Source: Symsagittifera roscoffensis (taxonomy: Eukaryota > Xenacoelomorpha > Acoela > Convolutidae). From it: a stretch of DNA of 64,000 nucleotides. The notes beneath the pieces are model-generated. The model was not told the origin of the DNA. It was given only the letters and a program-made list of their open reading frames with translations, and did not search any database. The position numbers and the translations under genes are program-made. The stretch lies in contig NC_087069.1 in NCBI RefSeq assembly GCF_963678635.1, positions 45,881,951 to 45,945,950 on the forward strand, read 5' to 3'. Below, in pieces: positions 14,165 to 27,600 of this stretch. The first letter of the stretch is position 1; each line of letters starts with the position of its first letter.

Positions 14165-14236
14165 TATGCATGTATGCATGTATGCATGTATGCATGTATG
14201 CATGTATGCATGTATGCATGTATGCATGTATGCATG
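14165..14236. repeat. Higher-order 8-mer block inside the TATG array
   Basis: Here TATG and CATG alternate regularly, giving about nine copies of the 8-mer GTATGCAT. This is a local higher-order repeat formed by amplification of a variant unit. Single GCAT variants also occur near 13650, 13789 and 16661. Confidence 0.9.
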
Positions 14237-15675
14237 TATGTATGTATGTATGTATGTATGTATGTATGTATGTATGTATGTATGTATGTATGTATGTATG
14301 TATGTATGTATGTATGTATGTATGTATGTATGTATGTATGTATGTATGTATGTATGTATGTATGTATGTATGTATGTATGTATGTATGTATGTATGTATG
14401 TATGTATGTATGTATGTATGTATGTATGTATGTATGTATGTATGTATGTATGTATGTATGTATGTATGTATGTATGTATGTATGTATGTATGTATGTATG
14501 TATGTATGTATGTATGTATGTATGTATGTATGTATGTATGTATGTATGTATGTATGTATGTATGTATGTATGTATGTATGTATGTATGTATGTATGTATG
14601 TATGTATGTATGTATGTATGTATGTATGTATGTATGTATGTATGTATGTATGTATGTATGTATGTATGTATGTATGTATGTATGTATGTATGTATGTATG
14701 TATGTATGTATGTATGTATGTATGTATGTATGTATGTATGTATGTATGTATGTATGTATGTATGTATGTATGTATGTATGTATGTATGTATGTATGTATG
14801 TATGTATGTATGTATGTATGTATGTATGTATGTATGTATGTATGTATGTATGTATGTATGTATGTATGTATGTATGTATGTATGTATGTATGTATGTATG
14901 TATGTATGTATGTATGTATGTATGTATGTATGTATGTATGTATGTATGTATGTATGTATGTATGTATGTATGTATGTATGTATGTATGTATGTATGTATG
15001 TATGTATGTATGTATGTATGTATGTATGTATGTATGTATGTATGTATGTATGTATGTATGTATGTATGTATGTATGTATGTATGTATGTATGTATGTATG
15101 TATGTATGTATGTATGTATGTATGTATGTATGTATGTATGTATGTATGTATGTATGTATGTATGTATGTATGTATGTATGTATGTATGTATGTATGTATG
15201 TATGTATGTATGTATGTATGTATGTATGTATGTATGTATGTATGTATGTATGTATGTATGTATGTATGTATGTATGTATGTATGTATGTATGTATGTATG
15301 TATGTATGTATGTATGTATGTATGTATGTATGTGTGTATGTATGTATGTATGTATGTATGTATGTATGTATGTATGTATGTATGTATGTATGTATGTATG
15401 TATGTATGTATGTATGTATGTATGTATGTATGTATGTATGTATGTATGTATGTATGTATGTATGTATGTATGTATGTATGTATGTATGTATGTATGTATG
15501 TATGTATGTATGTATGTATGTATGTATGTATGTATGTATGTATGTATGTATGTATGTATGTATGTATGTATGTATGTATGTATGTATGTATGTATGTATG
15601 TATGTATGTATGTATGTATGTATGTATGTATGTATGTATGTATGTATGTATGTATGTATGTATGTATGTATGTTT

Positions 15676-15875
15676 NNNNNNNNNNNNNNNNNNNNNNNNN
15701 NNNNNNNNNNNNNNNNNNNNNNNNNNNNNNNNNNNNNNNNNNNNNNNNNNNNNNNNNNNNNNNNNNNNNNNNNNNNNNNNNNNNNNNNNNNNNNNNNNNN
15801 NNNNNNNNNNNNNNNNNNNNNNNNNNNNNNNNNNNNNNNNNNNNNNNNNNNNNNNNNNNNNNNNNNNNNNNNNNN
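15676..15875. other. Assembly gap (200 N)
   Basis: There are exactly 200 Ns within the TATG array. A round number usually means a gap of arbitrary size, so distances across it are not reliable. Confidence 0.95.
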
Positions 15876-18800
15876 TGTATGTATGTATGTATGTATGTAT
15901 GTATGTATGTATGTATGTATGTTGTATGTATGTATGTATGTATGTATGTATGTATGTATGTATGTATGTATGTATGTATGTATGTATGTATGTATGTATG
16001 TATGTATGTATGTATGTATGTATGTATGTATGTATGTATGTATGTATGTATGTATGTATGTATGTATGTATGTATGTATGTATGTATGTATGTATGTATG
16101 TATGTATGTATGTATGTATGTATGTATGTATGTATGTATGTATGTATGTATGTATGTATGTATGTATGTATGTATGTATGTATGTATGTATGTATGTATG
16201 TATGTATGTATGTATGTATGTATGTATGTATGTATGTATGTATGTATGTATGTATGTATGTATGTATGTATGTATGTATGTATGTATGTATGTATGTATG
16301 TATGTTGTATGTATGTATGTATGTATGTATGTATGTATGTATGTATGTATGTATGTATGTATGTATGTATGTATGTATGTATGTATGTATGTATGTATGT
16401 ATGTATGTATGTATGTGTATGTATGTATGTATGTATGTATGTATGTATGTATGTATGTATGTATGTATGTATGTATGTATGTATGTATGTATGTATGTAT
16501 GTATGTATGTATGTATGTATGTATGTATGTATGTATGTATGTATGTATGTATGTATGTATGTATGTATGTATGTATGTATGTATGTATGTATGTATGTAT
16601 GTATGTATGTATGTATGTATGTATGTATGTATGTATGTATGTATGTATGTATGTATGTATGCATGTATGTATGTATGTATGTATGTATGTATGTATGTAT
16701 GTATGTATGTATGTATGTATGTATGTATGTATGTATGTATGTATGTTATGTATGTATGTATGTATGTATGTATGTATGTATGTATGTATGTATGTATGTA
16801 TGTATGTATGTATGTATGTATGTATGTATGTATGTATGTATGTATGTATGTATGTATGTATGTATGTATGTATGTATGTATGTATGTATGTATGTATGTA
16901 TGTATGTATGTATGTATGTATGTATGTATGTATGTATGTATGTATGTATGTATGTATGTATGTATGTATGTATGTATGTATGTATGTATGTATGTATGTA
17001 TGTATGTATGTATGTATGTATGTATGTATGTATGTATGTATGTATGTATGTATGTATGTATGTATGTATGTATGTATGTATGTATGTATGTATGTATGTA
17101 TGTATGTATGTATGTATGTATGTATGTATGTATGTATGTATGTATGTATGTATGTATGTATGTATGTATGTATGTATGTATGTATGTATGTATGTATGTA
17201 TGTATGTATGTATGTATGTATGTATGTATGTATGTATGTATGTATGTATGTATGTATGTATGTATGTATGTATGTATGTATGTATGTATGTATGTATGTA
17301 TGTATGTATGTATGTATGTATGTATGTATGTATGTATGTATGTATGTATGTATGTATGTATGTATGTATGTATGTATGTATGTATGTATGTATGTATGTA
17401 TGTATGTATGTATGTATGTATGTATGTATGTATGTATGTATGTATGTATGTATGTATGTATGTATGTATGTATGTATGTATGTATGTATGTATGTATGTA
17501 TGTATGTATGTATGTATGTATGTATGTATGTATGTATGTATGTATGTATGTATGTATGTATGTATGTATGTATGTATGTATGTATGTATGTATGTATGTA
17601 TGTATGTATGTATGTATGTATGTATGTATGTATGTATGTATGTATGTATGTATGTATGTATGTATGTATGTATGTATGTATGTATGTATGTATGTATGTA
17701 TGTATGTATGTATGTATGTATGTATGTATGTATGTATGTATGTATGTATGTATGTATGTATGTATGTATGTATGTATGTATGTATGTATGTATGTATGTA
17801 TGTATGTATGTATGTATGTATGTATGTATGTATGTATGTATGTATGTATGTATGTATGTATGTATGTATGTATGTATGTATGTATGTATGTATGTATGTA
17901 TGTATGTATGTATGTATGTATGTATGTATGTATGTATGTATGTATGTATGTATGTATGTATGTATGTATGTATGTATGTATGTATGTATGTATGTATGTA
18001 TGTATGTATGTATGTATGTATGTATGTATGTATGTATGTATGTATGTATGTATGTATGTATGTATGTATGTATGTATGTATGTATGTATGTATGTATGTA
18101 TGTATGTATGTATGTATGTATGTATGTATGTATGTATGTATGTATGTATGTATGTATGTATGTATGTATGTATGTATGTATGTATGTATGTATGTATGTA
18201 TGTATGTATGTATGTATGTATGTATGTATGTATGTATGTATGTATGTATGTATGTATGTATGTATGTATGTATGTATGTATGTATGTATGTATGTATGTA
18301 TGTATGTATGTATGTATGTATGTATGTATGTATGTATGTATGTATGTATGTATGTATGTATGTATGTATGTATGTATGTATGTATGTATGTATGTATGTA
18401 TGTATGTATGTATGTATGTATGTATGTATGTATGTATGTATGTATGTATGTATGTATGTATGTATGTATGTATGTATGTATGTATGTATGTATGTATGTA
18501 TGTATGTATGTATGTATGTATGTATGTATGTATGTATGTATGTATGTATGTATGTTGTATGTATGTATGTATGTATGTATGTATGTATGTATGTATGTAT
18601 GTATGTATGTATGTATGTATGTATGTATGTATGTATGTATGTATGTATGTATGTATGTATGTATGTATGTATGTATGTATGTATGTATGTATGTATGTAT
18701 GTATGTATGTATGTATGTATGTATGTATGTATGTATGTATGTATGTATGTATGTATGTATGTATGTATGTATGTATGTATGTATGTATGTATGTATGTAT

Positions 18801-19586
18801 GTATGTATGTATGTATGTATGTATGATGTATGTATGTATGTATGTATGTATGTATGTATGTATGTATGTATGTATGTATGTATGTATGTATGTATGTATG
18901 TATGTATGTATGTATGTATGTATGTATGTATGTATGTATGTATGTATGTATGTATGTATGTATGTATGTATGTATGTATGTATGTATGTATGTATGTATG
19001 TATGTATGTATGTATGTATGTATGTATGTATGTATGTATGTATGTATGTATGTATGTATGTATGTATGTATGTATGTATGTATGTATGTATGTATGTATG
19101 TATGTATGTATGTATGTATGTATGTATGTATGTATGTATGTATGTATGTATGTATGTATGTATGTATGTATGTATGTATGTATGTATGTATGTATGTATG
19201 TATGTATGTATGTATGTATGTATGTATGTATGTATGTATGTATGTATGTATGTATGTATGTATGTATGTATGTATGTATGTATGTATGTATGTATGTATG
19301 TATGTATGTATGTATGTATGTATGTATGTATGTATGTATGTATGTATGTATGTATGTATGTATGTATGTATGTATGTATGTATGTATGTATGTATGTATG
19401 TATGTATGTATGTATGTATGTATGTATGTATGTATGTATGTATGTATGTATGTATGTATGTATGTATGTATGTATGTATGTATGTATGTATGTATGTATG
19501 TATGTATGTATGTTTGAATGTATGTATGTATGTATGTATGTATGTATGTATGTATGTATGTATGTATGTATGTATGTATGTATGTA

Positions 19587-19862
19587 GTAACGGGCAACAT
19601 ATGCTAATTGCCAAATCGATGCAGCAAAATGGCTCCAAATACCACAAGGCTGCTCGTATCACAAGGCTGCTCGTATCTAAAAAAACGCTCAAAAACCGCG
19701 CAAGATTTGAGCGGTTTTTGAGCGGTTTATCTAGATAAACCGTTCAAAACCGCTCAATTCGCTCATTTTGAAGCACGATTTTGAGCGTAATTGTCTTAAA
19801 AAACCGCTCCAACCGCTCAAATCTTGCTTCAAATTAGGTAAAAAATCTCGAAGCGGGCAGTT
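19587..19862. repeat. Fold-back sequence with TTGAGCGG motifs between the TATG array and copy C
   Basis: CACAAGGCTGCTCGTAT is tandemly duplicated at about 19641-19677. A near-perfect palindrome of about 56 bp (about 19705-19760) is centred on CTAG at 19731-19734. Outside it, GCAAGATTTGAGCGG (from 19699) pairs with CCGCTCAAATCTTGC (ending 19827). Many direct and inverted TTGAGCGG or CGCTCAA motifs occur. It has no coding potential. It resembles a small fold-back or MITE-like element, but no ends or target duplication could be fixed. Confidence 0.6.
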
Positions 19863-20594
19863 GTTTTGAGTCTTTGGATTCGATTCTAACTTATGTTTAA
19901 ATGTTTCAATATATTTTCACCCATCATTTAGATATATCAGCAGTTAAAAAATGTCATTTTCCATTCCCTAAGAAAGTTTTTTTTTGTTTCAGTAAGGTTC
20001 ATTCAGTATTAGTGCAATTAAATCTGTACAACACTTCAAAATTTTGAACCACATTAGGTATCTACAAAATTTGTGTGATTTAAAGAATTTTTTTTCCAGT
20101 TTTTGAAAATTGTATATAAATGATCTTATAATTTCATCTCATACTAAGCTAAACAAATTTGATTAATCTAGGAAACTATACGTAGTTTTGCAAAACAAAG
20201 ATTTAGTTTACCTTATTTTTTTTAAAAGTTTCTACATATAATGTGAAAAATTGCACTAAGTTTTTCCATTTTGTTTCAGCAAGAATTATTCAGTATAAGT
20301 ACATATCAATAAGTAGAAAAAAAATCAAAACTCTACCAAAAAATCTATCTAACTCCTAAAATTTGAAATATGTAAAAGCTACAGTTTGAAGATGGTTATG
20401 TATATCTGAAATTTTGAGGAATGTATTTAAAACCATACTGGAACGTAACGGAAAAATGAAGAAAAACTCGAATTTTGGAAAAAACAAAGATGAAATAGAT
20501 AAATCACTGCTTCGTTCAATAATTTTACCCCAAGTTTACAGTTTATTGTTCAATACTGCACTGCATTGACTGTAGCTACACTATTAATAAAGTT

Positions 20595-22557
20595 GAAAGG
20601 TTTTTTGTGTATTCCGTCAATCTCAACTTGTTTTTTTTCTGCCATAAATTAGCTCAACCCCTCGTTGTCGGCTCTCATGTGGTAAACATATTATAAATGG
20701 TTCTCAATCCTCGACGTTTTTGATATAGCGTCAATGGAGCAATAAGTCTTCATAAATTAGTATGACAACTCATCAGTCCTGAATTCATCTTTAAATATTA
20801 AAGGTTCTCGTTATTGTGTTTCTTTTGAACGCTACAACAAATTCGTGGTAAAAGCTCGATTTTGATTCTGCACTAAATGAATTTCTTCGATCATTTTCCC
20901 TCAATTTTCCCAGTCATCTTTTTCTCCGCAGATCAATCCTACAAACTTTTCTCAGCAAGAGGTAAATACGGCACGTCATTATCCATTTCAATTCCTCAAA
21001 TTTGTTTATATCACAAAAATTCCCAAAGATTTTTAGTGAAGCTCCAACATTTTCAGTATATTGCACAATGAAAATCCGACAGTAATGAGTTCTCTGAGCT
21101 CAATTGTTGATGATAGCAAATTGAATCTCGCACAACTCCTCCTAATCAATGTTCAATTGCATTGTGCTTTCTTTCAGTTCCTGAAAAATTTTCATCATCG
21201 GCTCATTTGAAATTCTTTGAACATCTTGAAATTTTGTTCTGATTTTGAGCATATGTTCAAATATATATGCATTTATTGGATCAGTGTGTGTCGCACTCGA
21301 TATTCTTGTCTGAGAAGATGTCCTGCGAGGTTGTCTGATCTGATGAACAAACGGGCGCAGTTTGGACATCGAAAGCACCTGAAGAAACTGTCAATTTTAC
21401 ACGTAGGGATGGTTTGATTTTTAAATGTTAGCACTTGAATTTTTGAATAATTTTTCCGATAAATCGATTGGCTAGCTCTCCTAACTGTCTTCTTCGTGAA
21501 TGTCAAAGTTTTAAATGAAAACCTTGCGTTCCGTTATTTCCTCCAGAAGAAGTAAACGTTCAATAGCGGTTCCAAGAAAAAAATTAGTAAGACTTGATTT
21601 GGATATGGACTCTGTAAATAGCTAAAATGTAGGAGCATCGAGGACTCTATGACTATGCCAATACATTTTTAAAGCGTGATTAGTCAGAGGTGATCTTTGT
21701 ATGGTTGTTTTTTTAAAGAATTGCTTACTGAATGATATTTTAGTGAAGGTTTGGGTAATACATAGTGTGGTCATCCCAGTAGGATCATTGCAAAAAACAA
21801 TAATTAAATAAAATAAAAATTTCCAATTAATTGGAACCTCTATTATTTTTCTGATGTTATTGGGTACAAGGCTCCTCGACGTCAAAATCATCATTTTTTG
21901 CTTGTAATTTAATCACAAAAATTGCATATCTCTTGGGTACACAGTAAAAGCAATTTTTTTCAATTGAAATAAAATTTTAGTGCGCAAATTAATACCAATG
22001 ATAACCCGTTTCGACCCTAGGAGAACAAATATAATGACAATGTTGGTTTTTGCAGCGGATTCCAGATTTTTGAATAAGTCTTTGAGTTTTTCGTTGACTT
22101 CTTTGGTATCGAAGTAGGACATGTGAAGGTTAATTAACATAATTGTCCAATTTTCCATCTCCTTATGTACCAGAAAGTGTTGCTAAGAATGCAACCACCC
22201 CTTCATTTTTTCCTCATCTTCCCTTTTTTTATCCGCTATCTTGTTGCTTCAAGTCAGCTATCGTTTCACTGGGTTTCCGTTCTTTTGCTCCAAGTTTTTT
22301 CTCCGACGCTGTTGGAGAGATTAGTTGCTCGAAAAATCTTTTTCGCAGAGAGAAATTATCGCTATTAGCGTTTATTCGATGGAGTTTGTTTCATGGCCAG
22401 AGGATAATTTGCTTTTTTTTGTTAATTGAATCAAGTACAATCAGGTCAAGAAAAAAATCCAAAAGCATCATTTTACGGTGTCCAGCTGCATCAGATCGCC
22501 TGTACCTTTGCTACAGCCAACAAACTTCACCTTCTCTTTCCTGTTGAGTGATGGTAT
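20595..22557 (-). pseudogene. Left-arm PolB relic, copy C
   Basis: This is the minus-strand relic equivalent to 735-2686, a few percent different. It has the same landmark order (EVNEKLKDLF, then LRPFVHQIRQ, then the catalytic-loop remnant) and the same missing exonuclease-palm part. Stops are shared with copy A. Confidence 0.6.
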
Positions 22558-23715
22558 CTGAAAAAAAATGGAAGATTTAGTAAGTGAGTAGAACCAAAAT
22601 TCTAGAAATTTGCAGTTTGTAAGCATCAAAATTGGGGAGAATTGAAAAGTCCCAGAGTTTTTTTTTGAGATTGTTACTTAATTTGGAATAGCAGTAATAA
22701 TGATTGTTTTTTCAAATTCTGCTAAAACTCAAAAAACTAAAGTTTTCAGGTAGACAAATCACAATGAAAATGTTTCTAATTGCTGCTGCTTATTTAAAAA
22801 TAACCAATTTTTTTTTAAACCCAAGAAATCAGAAAGAAGTCTTTTTTTGATTTATAGATTTCTTAGAAACATTTCTACTTTTATTTAGAAAAAATATATC
22901 ATGAAACTTTTGAAATTCCTCGATTAACTATGGAAAAAAGAACTCCCAGTGAATTTCTTTTTGATAACAAAAAGATGAAACCTTGCCGACATAAGAAACC
23001 TTGCCGATAAAAAAACCAAAAATTTAAACATGAGAAACAAAATAAAATTTCTGCAGGCTTATGCATCGCGTAAGAATTTTTCATTATAATCCATCAGAAG
23101 CTTTTCAATCCATCAGAAAATTTTTAATTCGTCAAGTTTTTTTGTTCATGATATAAATTTGAGAGTGCAGCTCAGAGTTCATGGTTTTTTCAAAGCAGAT
23201 CCCTCTCTTGGAATTTTCTTCGAACCTCATTGTACAGGAAGTTTGAACTTTGAAGACTGTTAAAGATTTCTAGGAACAGAAATTTTTTTGGGTGTTTTGA
23301 GAGATTTAGGACTTGAGTCGGAAATAAAAAGGAACTTAAATAATTTACCGTACACTTTTTCAATTAATCTCATTATTTCTAGAATGAAAAAAATTCTTTT
23401 CATGTCAAGTGTAATTGAACCGTAAGTTTGAAGCTCTGGTATACAATACGTGAATTAAAATTAAACTCTTTTTACTTCAGTAAACTTTCTGAAGAAATTT
23501 TTTTTTAATCTGAGAAATCTTTTCTGTACAAAAAAGCGGTTAAAAAATTTAAAGGTCAACTTTTTTTTATCAATAAGAAAAAGTTAGTGAAAATTATCTG
23601 TTTGCTTGTAAAATAAATTGGAGAGTTTCAGGTGTTTCTTGATTGATAGTTTCTAAAAAATGATAAAATTGTTTCTAAGATTCTCTAATTTTTTTCTAAT
23701 TGCTGATCTCTGATT

Positions 23716-26295
23716 GCGAACTGAAAGCTACCCAAATTGCAACCTCAATCCATCAAATTTTTGTGTCAAAGTCATCGAGTGTGGTCAAGGAAGCAATTGA
23801 TGTTCATAAAAAGGACCCGCTGGAAAAAAATCATCAATTTTGTAATCATCCTTAGTTTTATGACCGAGAAAAACAACCTCGAAATGAGAAAAAAACTTGA
23901 GATGTTGAAAAAAATCAAGTTAACCGATGTCGAAATTTTTTTAGGAGCTGGAAGAAAGATGTCCGTATCATTCAAAGGACACTTAGTAATCTGAAATGTC
24001 AATCCAACTTTTTCAGATTGCAGAAAAAAAACTGATTGATGATTACGTTTGTGATTACGTAACTTGAAACCATTGTGATTACGTTACTTGATTTTGGACT
24101 TGATAGAAGATCAAACAACTGTTTTTTTTTTTTCATGTCATTCCTGATTCCCTACTTTATCAGTGATATAGAAGCCAGTGGTTGTCAAAAAAGCTAAAAA
24201 TTTCATTTCCTTCAAGTCTGAAGACACTCATTTTTTCGATATCAGTAAGTTTTTGGCTGAAACATCATCTGTAGACTACTTTTTCAAAGTTAATGAAGCA
24301 AGTGACACGCAAAGGTTTTTCCTTTACGAGTGGTTTGACTACTCGAGAATCAAGAATTACCTCCATAAGAAGCCTTTTTTAGTAACCTGAGACACAGAAA
24401 TCCCCTAAATCGAGACTATGAGGACTATCGGAACTTAAGATTAAGTGGACTTGATGACCAACAAGCACTGAAAATATTCCAAATCGACACAGTACCTGCA
24501 TCTGCATGGGATAATTACAAATAGTTTTAAACTTGGCCGAAAAACGAAAGGACAGTTCAATTTTGTCATTGAAAATTAAATGATTTTTCAAAACTTGGTT
24601 GCCATAATCCAAATCGGTTAATCAACCAATGAAAGTTTCTACCCATTTTTCGACAAGGTAAAGATTTCAGCGAGAAAAACAGAGAAGACATAACTTTGAA
24701 CTGTGTTCACGCGGAAAGCGGTAGTGGACCATATATTTATCAGGGTTCCATCAAATGTCTGCAAGTTACTTAATCGTTGGAATTGATGCGAGATTGCTGT
24801 TTCCCAATTCAATGTATTAAGACTCCGATATAAGTAAGACATCAAAACTAGGCATGACTCAACTGGCAAATTTGAGATCATGGTATTGACTTTTTACCAT
24901 AAAGAAGAACAAAACGACAAACTTGCAGATGGGTAGAGACTCTCAGGACAGAAATAGTATTAGTATCCCAGAGATTCAAAAATGTTTTGCAATGATAGAA
25001 ATTTTCTTTGTTTTGCAGATGGGTAGAGACTCTCAAACAAAGAAAATTTCTATCATTGCAAAACATTTTTGAATCTATGGGATACTAATACTATTTCTGT
25101 CCGAGTCAGGAAACTCAACGATCATTTTTTGGGTGAAAATTATTTTGAGGGGGAAATGAGAGCAGAGAAAGGTTTTATAACCGCGAAAGAGGTTACAAAG
25201 CCGAAAATATTTGTAAATGTGACTGTTGGCAAATTTTTGAAACGAAAAACTAAGAATCATGTCCGAACCAATTTTCTCTAGAAACACCTCTTTTTGCTGA
25301 TTATCTCTTTATTCTTTGTGGAATTTCAGTTCGTGAATTTGAAAATTAATCTATAGGGCTATTTTCAATAAGATGAGCTGAAAAGCAAATTTGCTATTTT
25401 CCTCCAATATTAAAAAACTCTGAAATTGGAAAAAATTGTATCGTGGATTATATGAAAAACATGTTCAACGAAAGTTATCTTCTTCCGGAGAATTGTATTT
25501 ACCCACTTCAAAATAGAAAATGGTTTATCAATATTCCTAGCCACTATTTTTTTTAACGAAACTTGAATTGCAGTTTACAAAAACCAAGACATCTGCAAGT
25601 TTGTGCAGTCAGTTTTTGATGCTAGAAGGAAAAGGGATCAGATTCCTCTATCCGGAGTTGTTGCAGAGACTATGAAACTTTTAAATAATTGGACTTAGGA
25701 TTACCAGATAGTGGATAGATCGAGACATACAATCACGATCTATCCAAATGATGAGCAAATCCACAAGGCAATTAAAAACTCAATTTTCAAACGATTGATC
25801 ACTGATTAGAAAGATTTGTACGAGATTGAATCATTTCAGTCAAGAATTGAGTGCGGAAACTCTTAATTGTCGGATTTCCACAATGCAAAAAACTGAGAAG
25901 GGTTTAGCTTCACTATAAATCTTTGGCAATTTTTGTAATGTAAGCAAATTTGAGGAACACAAATGGGTACGGGTTTCCTGTATTTACTTCTTGCTGAGAA
26001 ATAATTGCAGGATTGCTTTCGTCCGGAGAAAAAGATGACAGGGAAAAATTTGGAGAAAATGATTGAGGAGACTCATTTAAAGCAGATTCAAAAACAAGCT
26101 TTTTTCCACAAACATGTAGCAATCACAAGAATCATAACATACGAGTGCCTTGAATGTTTAAAGATGAACTCAGAAGTACTGAAATGTCAGATTATTATAA
26201 GTATCATAAGTGTGCTACATGAGAGCAGACAAGGAAGGGGTTGAGCTATTTCCTACACAAAAAACAAGTTCAGAATGACGGAATACACCTAAAAC
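23716..26295 (+). pseudogene. Right-arm PolB relic, copy C (N-terminal part deleted)
   Basis: The deletion at about 23715 removes the cysteine-cluster segment and the FDFETMC motif. The FFLYEWFDY block (about 24320) remains. So does the best-preserved palm segment, which reads RRKRDQIPLSGVVAETMKLL without a break from about 25620. A TAG at 25696-25698 then stops it, at the same place as in copies A and E. YQIVDRSRHT follows in the same frame. The C-terminal remnant is at about 26230-26290. The gene is dead. Confidence 0.7.
24946..25102. repeat. 65-bp inverted repeat (hairpin), copy C
   Basis: Arms 24946-25010 and 25038-25102 differ at a single pairing position (CCAGAG against the complement of CTATGG), with the same 27-nt loop as in copies A and D. 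Confidence 0.9.
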
Positions 26296-26819
26296 TTTTG
26301 AACTTGTAAGTAACTTTAGTGTAGCTACAACCAAGGCAGTGCAGTATTGAACAATCGACTTTAAATTTTGGATTAAAACGATTATACGAAGCAGTGATTT
26401 ATAAAAGTCATCTTTGAAACTTATTTTTTTTCCAAAAAAAAATGTTTTTTTTTTCTCAAAATTCCAGATTGATTTTTGAAGTTTTAACAAAAATTCAGGT
26501 TTAGAGAACAAAAATTAAAATGAAGTTTTTACACATCTCAATTGTTAGGAGTTGCATTGAAAGTGCATGTCTTGGGAAATTCGAGCGCCAAAAATTTTTT
26601 TAAAATTGTCTGCCAAAATTTATTGAAAACGTACAAACTGGAACTTTCAACTTAATTTACCATATCCTAATACATGGGAAAGCTTAACACCTATCTTAAT
26701 ATTTTGGAATCAAATCACGATCTTAAAACATAGCCTGCTGACCAGATGTCAATAACTCATGTTAAAACATGGGAATCAGCAACCATCAACCCCAACCCCC
26801 TTCTGATTGCCTCACTCTT

Positions 26820-27600
26820 CTACTAGTTTCTCTGTTTTGAAGTTTCGAACATTTTCTACCTATTCATTTGTGATGAAACTGAATGAATCTTGTTGAAACA
26901 AAACAACTTGTTGAAACAAAAGATTTTTGGGGAATCTTTCACGTTATCTATGCTTATACCCAGATGATTGGTGTAATCTGAAACTTGTTACAGCAATTAC
27001 TACAAAGAAAAAACTTAGAATTATAAAAGAAACTCAGCATATGAATGAGACGAAGTTAAAAAAAAATTCAGTAACAAATTTCAAAAACTGAGCTTCTGTG
27101 TTAACAAGCTTGTTCAATTTTTATGAAAGATGATTTTTTTTAATATTTTGATTTTTTTCTACTTTGTCATTTGTACTAATACTGAATAAACCTTGTTGAA
27201 GAAAAAAAACAAAACTACTGGGTAATCTTTCCTATTTGTTTATACTAAATTTAAGAAAAACTAGTCTAAATTGAAAATTTTTTGCCAAAACTGCGTAAAG
27301 TTTCTTGAAAAACTAAAATTTTTACTTAGCTTGGTTTGAAACCATGTTAGACCAAATTTTAAAAAGAAACTTCAAAAACTGAACTTAATTTTCAATTGTT
27401 TATTCGAAGTTTGCAGAGATTTAATTTTGTTCAGAGTTATGAATTATTTGTACAGATTCATTTGCACTAATACTGAATGAGTCTTGCTGAAAAAAAAAAC
27501 GCACTTACTAGTCAATGTAAATTGAAACTTTTTACTGCCGATAAGTTTAAATGATGGGTGAAAACATATTCAAACATTTCAAAGTATTGTTTTGAAAACG
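26820..27600 (+). repeat. Tandem of diverged ~290-bp sub-repeats 3' of the polymerase relic
   Basis: A core like TTTGCACTAATACTGAATGAGTCTTGCTGAA recurs at about 26867, 27169 and 27460, spaced 302 and 291 bp, with flanking similarity such as GGTAATCTTTC and CTTCAAAAACTGA. The same monomers occur at about 8625 (copy A), 34802 and 35091 (copy D), and 37741, 38027 and 38312 (copy E). They occur inverted at 127 and 415 and at the start of copy C. No coding potential is seen. Confidence 0.75.

Larger units (their letters stand above)
13602..19586. repeat. (TATG)n tetranucleotide array of about 6 kb
   Basis: The array is nearly pure TATG on the plus strand (CATA on the minus strand), interrupted by a 200-N gap. 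Phase slips or variant units are visible at about 13711, 13741, 15333, 15922, 16304, 16414, 16746, 18553, 18824 and 19514. A 12-nt period without stops makes every frame open on both strands; the resulting MYVC and IHTY 'proteins' of up to 2030 codons are artefacts. The true length is unknown because of the gap. Confidence 0.98.

Noticed and set aside
13602-19586. CRISPR-like array
   Set aside because: Simple tetranucleotide repeat without spacers.
13560-19738. Giant ORFs of 300-2030 codons (MYVC and IHTY repeats) on both strands
   Set aside because: They are translations of the TATG array, whose 12-nt period has no stop in any frame.
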